NCBI GenBank assembly: GCA_026706025.1
Contig: JAPOZO010000040.1
Location: 1-42,689, forward strand
Source: Candidatus Poribacteria bacterium
GTDB lineage: Bacteria > Poribacteria > WGA-4E > WGA-3G
Length of the DNA: 42,689 nucleotides
Reading direction: 5' to 3'
Shown here: positions 41,394 to 42,689 of the stretch, piece after piece
Numbering within the stretch: position 1 is the stretch's first letter
Layout: every line of letters starts with the position of its first letter
Notes under the pieces: model-generated
Databases searched by the model: none
The model's input: only the letters and a program-made list of their open reading frames with translations
What the model was told of the DNA's origin: nothing
Translations under genes and position numbers: made by a program

Positions 41394-41765
41394 TTGCGTG
41401 GAAGAAGAAGAGAACGCAAAAATGTACCCGAAGGGATAGCACATATCCAAGCTACCTTCAATAATACAATTATTACCATCACAGACTTAAACGGAAACAC
41501 CGTTGCTTGGGCAAACGCTGGGATGACTTTCACAGGTTCACGGAAGTCAACGCCTTTTGCTGCACAACAGACAGCAGAAGCATGCGCACGCCGGGCAATG
41601 GATCACGGCATGAAACGCGTGGAGGTTAGAGTCAAAGGGCCCGGATCCGGCAGAGAGTCTTCTATACGGGCACTCGCCGCAGCTGGACTCGAAATTAGCT
41701 TGATGAAAGACGTGACTCCGATCCCACACAATGGATGTCGTCCCCCTAAGAGACGACGGGTTTGA
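41394..41765 (+). CDS. rpsK: 30S ribosomal protein S11
   Basis: S11 lies on the 30S platform near the mRNA exit. The 123-residue protein has [21 protein letters not shown], the [17 protein letters not shown] block, [26 protein letters not shown], and ends [12 protein letters not shown]. The start is TTG at 41394, with AAAGGAGAACC upstream. Its N-terminal basic stretch is short compared with many S11 proteins. Confidence 0.96.
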   Translation: MRGRRRERKNVPEGIAHIQATFNNTIITITDLNGNTVAWANAGMTFTGSRKSTPFAAQQTAEACARRAMDHGMKRVEVRVKGPGSGRESSIRALAAAGLEISLMKDVTPIPHNGCRPPKRRRV

Positions 41766-41782
41766 GGTATTGAGGAAAACGA

Positions 41783-42415
41783 ATGAGCAGATATTTAGAC
41801 GCAGTCTGTAAATTATGCCGACGGGAAGGCGAAAAACTCTTTCTCAAAGGGCGACGTTGCAACGGCCCCAAATGTGCTTTTGAACGCCGGAGCTACCCAC
41901 CTGGAGAACACGGACAAACACCGCCTCGCCGAGGTCGAGACAACTTCCGGCGACAGCTACGCGCGAAACAGAAAGTCAAACGGACCTATGGGGTTTTTGA
42001 AAAACAATTTCGGAATTATTATTTCAAAGCCGCCCGTCAGTCAGGTATTGCTGGTGAGAATTTGATTAGTTTCCTTGAACGCCGATTAGACAATGTCGTT
42101 TACCGACTCGGGTTCGCGACTTCTCGAAATCAGGCACGTCAACTCGTGAAACATAATCATTTCACCGTCAACGGCAAGCGTGTTAACATTCCTTCCTATA
42201 TCGTGCAGATCGGTGATGTTATCACACCACGTGAACGGAGCCGAAACCTCGCTATCATTCAGGAAGCACTTGAGTATTCGCAACAACGCGGGGCACCTGA
42301 ATGGCTCGAAATTGACCCCGATAAAGCAGAAGGACGTGTTCAGGGAGCTCCCGTGGTAGAACAGATCGCCGTGGACCTTGAAACGCAACTCATCATTGAA
42401 CTTTACTCCCGATAG
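41783..42415 (+). CDS. rpsD: 30S ribosomal protein S4
   Basis: S4 starts assembly of the 30S body and in E. coli represses the alpha operon. The 210-residue protein has a zinc-type N-terminus (CKLC at 9-12, then CNGPKCAF with two more cysteines), the region KQKVKRTYGVFEKQFRNYY, and the S4 RNA-binding fold RLDNVVYRLGFATSRNQARQLVKHNHFTVNGKRVNIPSY. It follows rpsK by 17 bp. A 254-bp structured spacer separates it from rpoA. Confidence 0.97.
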   Translation: MSRYLDAVCKLCRREGEKLFLKGRRCNGPKCAFERRSYPPGEHGQTPPRRGRDNFRRQLRAKQKVKRTYGVFEKQFRNYYFKAARQSGIAGENLISFLERRLDNVVYRLGFATSRNQARQLVKHNHFTVNGKRVNIPSYIVQIGDVITPRERSRNLAIIQEALEYSQQRGAPEWLEIDPDKAEGRVQGAPVVEQIAVDLETQLIIELYSR

Positions 42416-42669
42416 GCACATATTTTTAATTAGTGGGTTTCTGCTCCGATTTTGACAACGGAAAAATCGGATTTCTGTTAAGCGGATACCTGCTTGCAAC
42501 AAGGGCAGCAAGCAGAGGAGAAATCCATGACTAAAAAATCGTGGAAATCAGGGGATGTCCAATAATATGACGCTAACATAGAATTAAGTGGCAATGTGGG
42601 ATTTTACAAAGCCGTGCCCTTAGTTCCTATGTGTTCTAATATTCAGTTTAATCCCATAGGAGGAAATCG
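42416..42669 (+). promoter_or_regulatory. structured leader between rpsD and rpoA
   Basis: Two perfect hairpins occur first: TCCGATTTT/AAAATCGGA (42445-42471) and CTGCTTGC/GCAAGCAG, which ends near 42515. Next comes a 12-codon frame with a good SD (AGAGGAGAAATCC, ATG 42527, stop 42563-42565). Finally TCCTATG (42625-42631) can pair with CATAGGA (42655-42661), which overlaps the AGGAGG SD (42658-42663) of the next gene. TGGGATT (42597-42603) can pair with AATCCCA (42650-42656) as an alternative. This arrangement suggests translational control. Confidence 0.5.
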
Positions 42670-42689
42670 ATGATAAGGTCCGAGCTAGA
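42670..42689 (+). CDS. rpoA: first codons of a gene, probably rpoA (RNA polymerase alpha), cut by the window edge
   Basis: ATG 42670 is preceded by AGGAGG at ideal spacing, and six codons (MIRSEL) are visible before the sequence ends. The call rests on position: in the standard alpha operon rpsM-rpsK-rpsD is followed by rpoA and then rplQ. Six residues cannot confirm identity. Confidence 0.6.

Noticed and set aside
42527-42565. The 12-codon ORF before rpoA as an independent gene
   Set aside because: It is too short to judge; it is mentioned only as part of the leader.

Overview
The window looks like chromosomal DNA of an uncultured, moderately AT/GC-balanced Gram-negative-type bacterium. The best guess is a member of Candidatus Poribacteria. 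That rests on inference only: a DUF6785-type membrane protein, M28 peptidase, phytanoyl-CoA dioxygenase, SMP-30 lactonase and ThuA-like protein occur together; the intergenic spaces are loose and full of repeats; and GTG and TTG starts are common. No rRNA gene is present to settle it.

Region 1 (1-9,160) is accessory. It holds the tail of a multi-spanning membrane protein, an iron-type ABC ATPase with its own promoter, a large secreted M28 metallopeptidase, a PhoB-like response regulator with no kinase nearby, and a small sigma-region-4 HTH protein. After a gene-free stretch packed with stem-loops comes a pair of ABC-2 type permeases with no ATPase beside them. Region 2 (9,160-13,770) holds a minus-strand operon infA-rsgA-GNAT ending in a clear terminator, then a 2-oxoglutarate oxygenase and a DMT-family exporter. 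Region 3 (13,800-19,230) holds a toxin-antitoxin pair whose PIN toxin is broken by an exact 20-bp tandem duplication, a secreted Ser/Arg-rich and His/Tyr-rich protein with a partner, tRNA-Arg(CCG), and two genes sharing a duplicated upstream box.

Region 4 (18,790-23,930) is a nucleotide-metabolism run, dut-thyA-lipoprotein-winged helix-folA. dUTPase and thymidylate synthase make dTMP, and DHFR recycles the folate. A ThuA-like gene and a NagA-like deacetylase follow.

Region 5 (23,970-42,689) is the str-S10-spc-alpha ribosomal supercluster: rpsL-rpsG-fusA-tuf, terminator, rpsJ-rplC-rplD-rplW-rplB-rpsS-rplV-rpsC-rplP-rpmC-rpsQ-rplN-rplX-rplE-rpsN-rpsH-rplF-rplR-rpsE-rplO-secY-rpmJ-rpsM-rpsK-rpsD and the first codons of a probable rpoA. 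Gene order is classical, but rpmD, adk and map are absent and infA has moved to region 2. The spacers are unusually long, and three carry dispersed repeat elements also seen in accessory DNA.

The points most worth following up are: the 20-bp duplication in the PIN toxin; the 7-bp-periodic repeat family inside ribosomal operons; a conserved promoter-like box upstream of infA and two other minus-strand start sites; an attenuator-like leader before rpsL; and a structured leader before rpoA in which the Shine-Dalgarno (SD) sequence can be paired.
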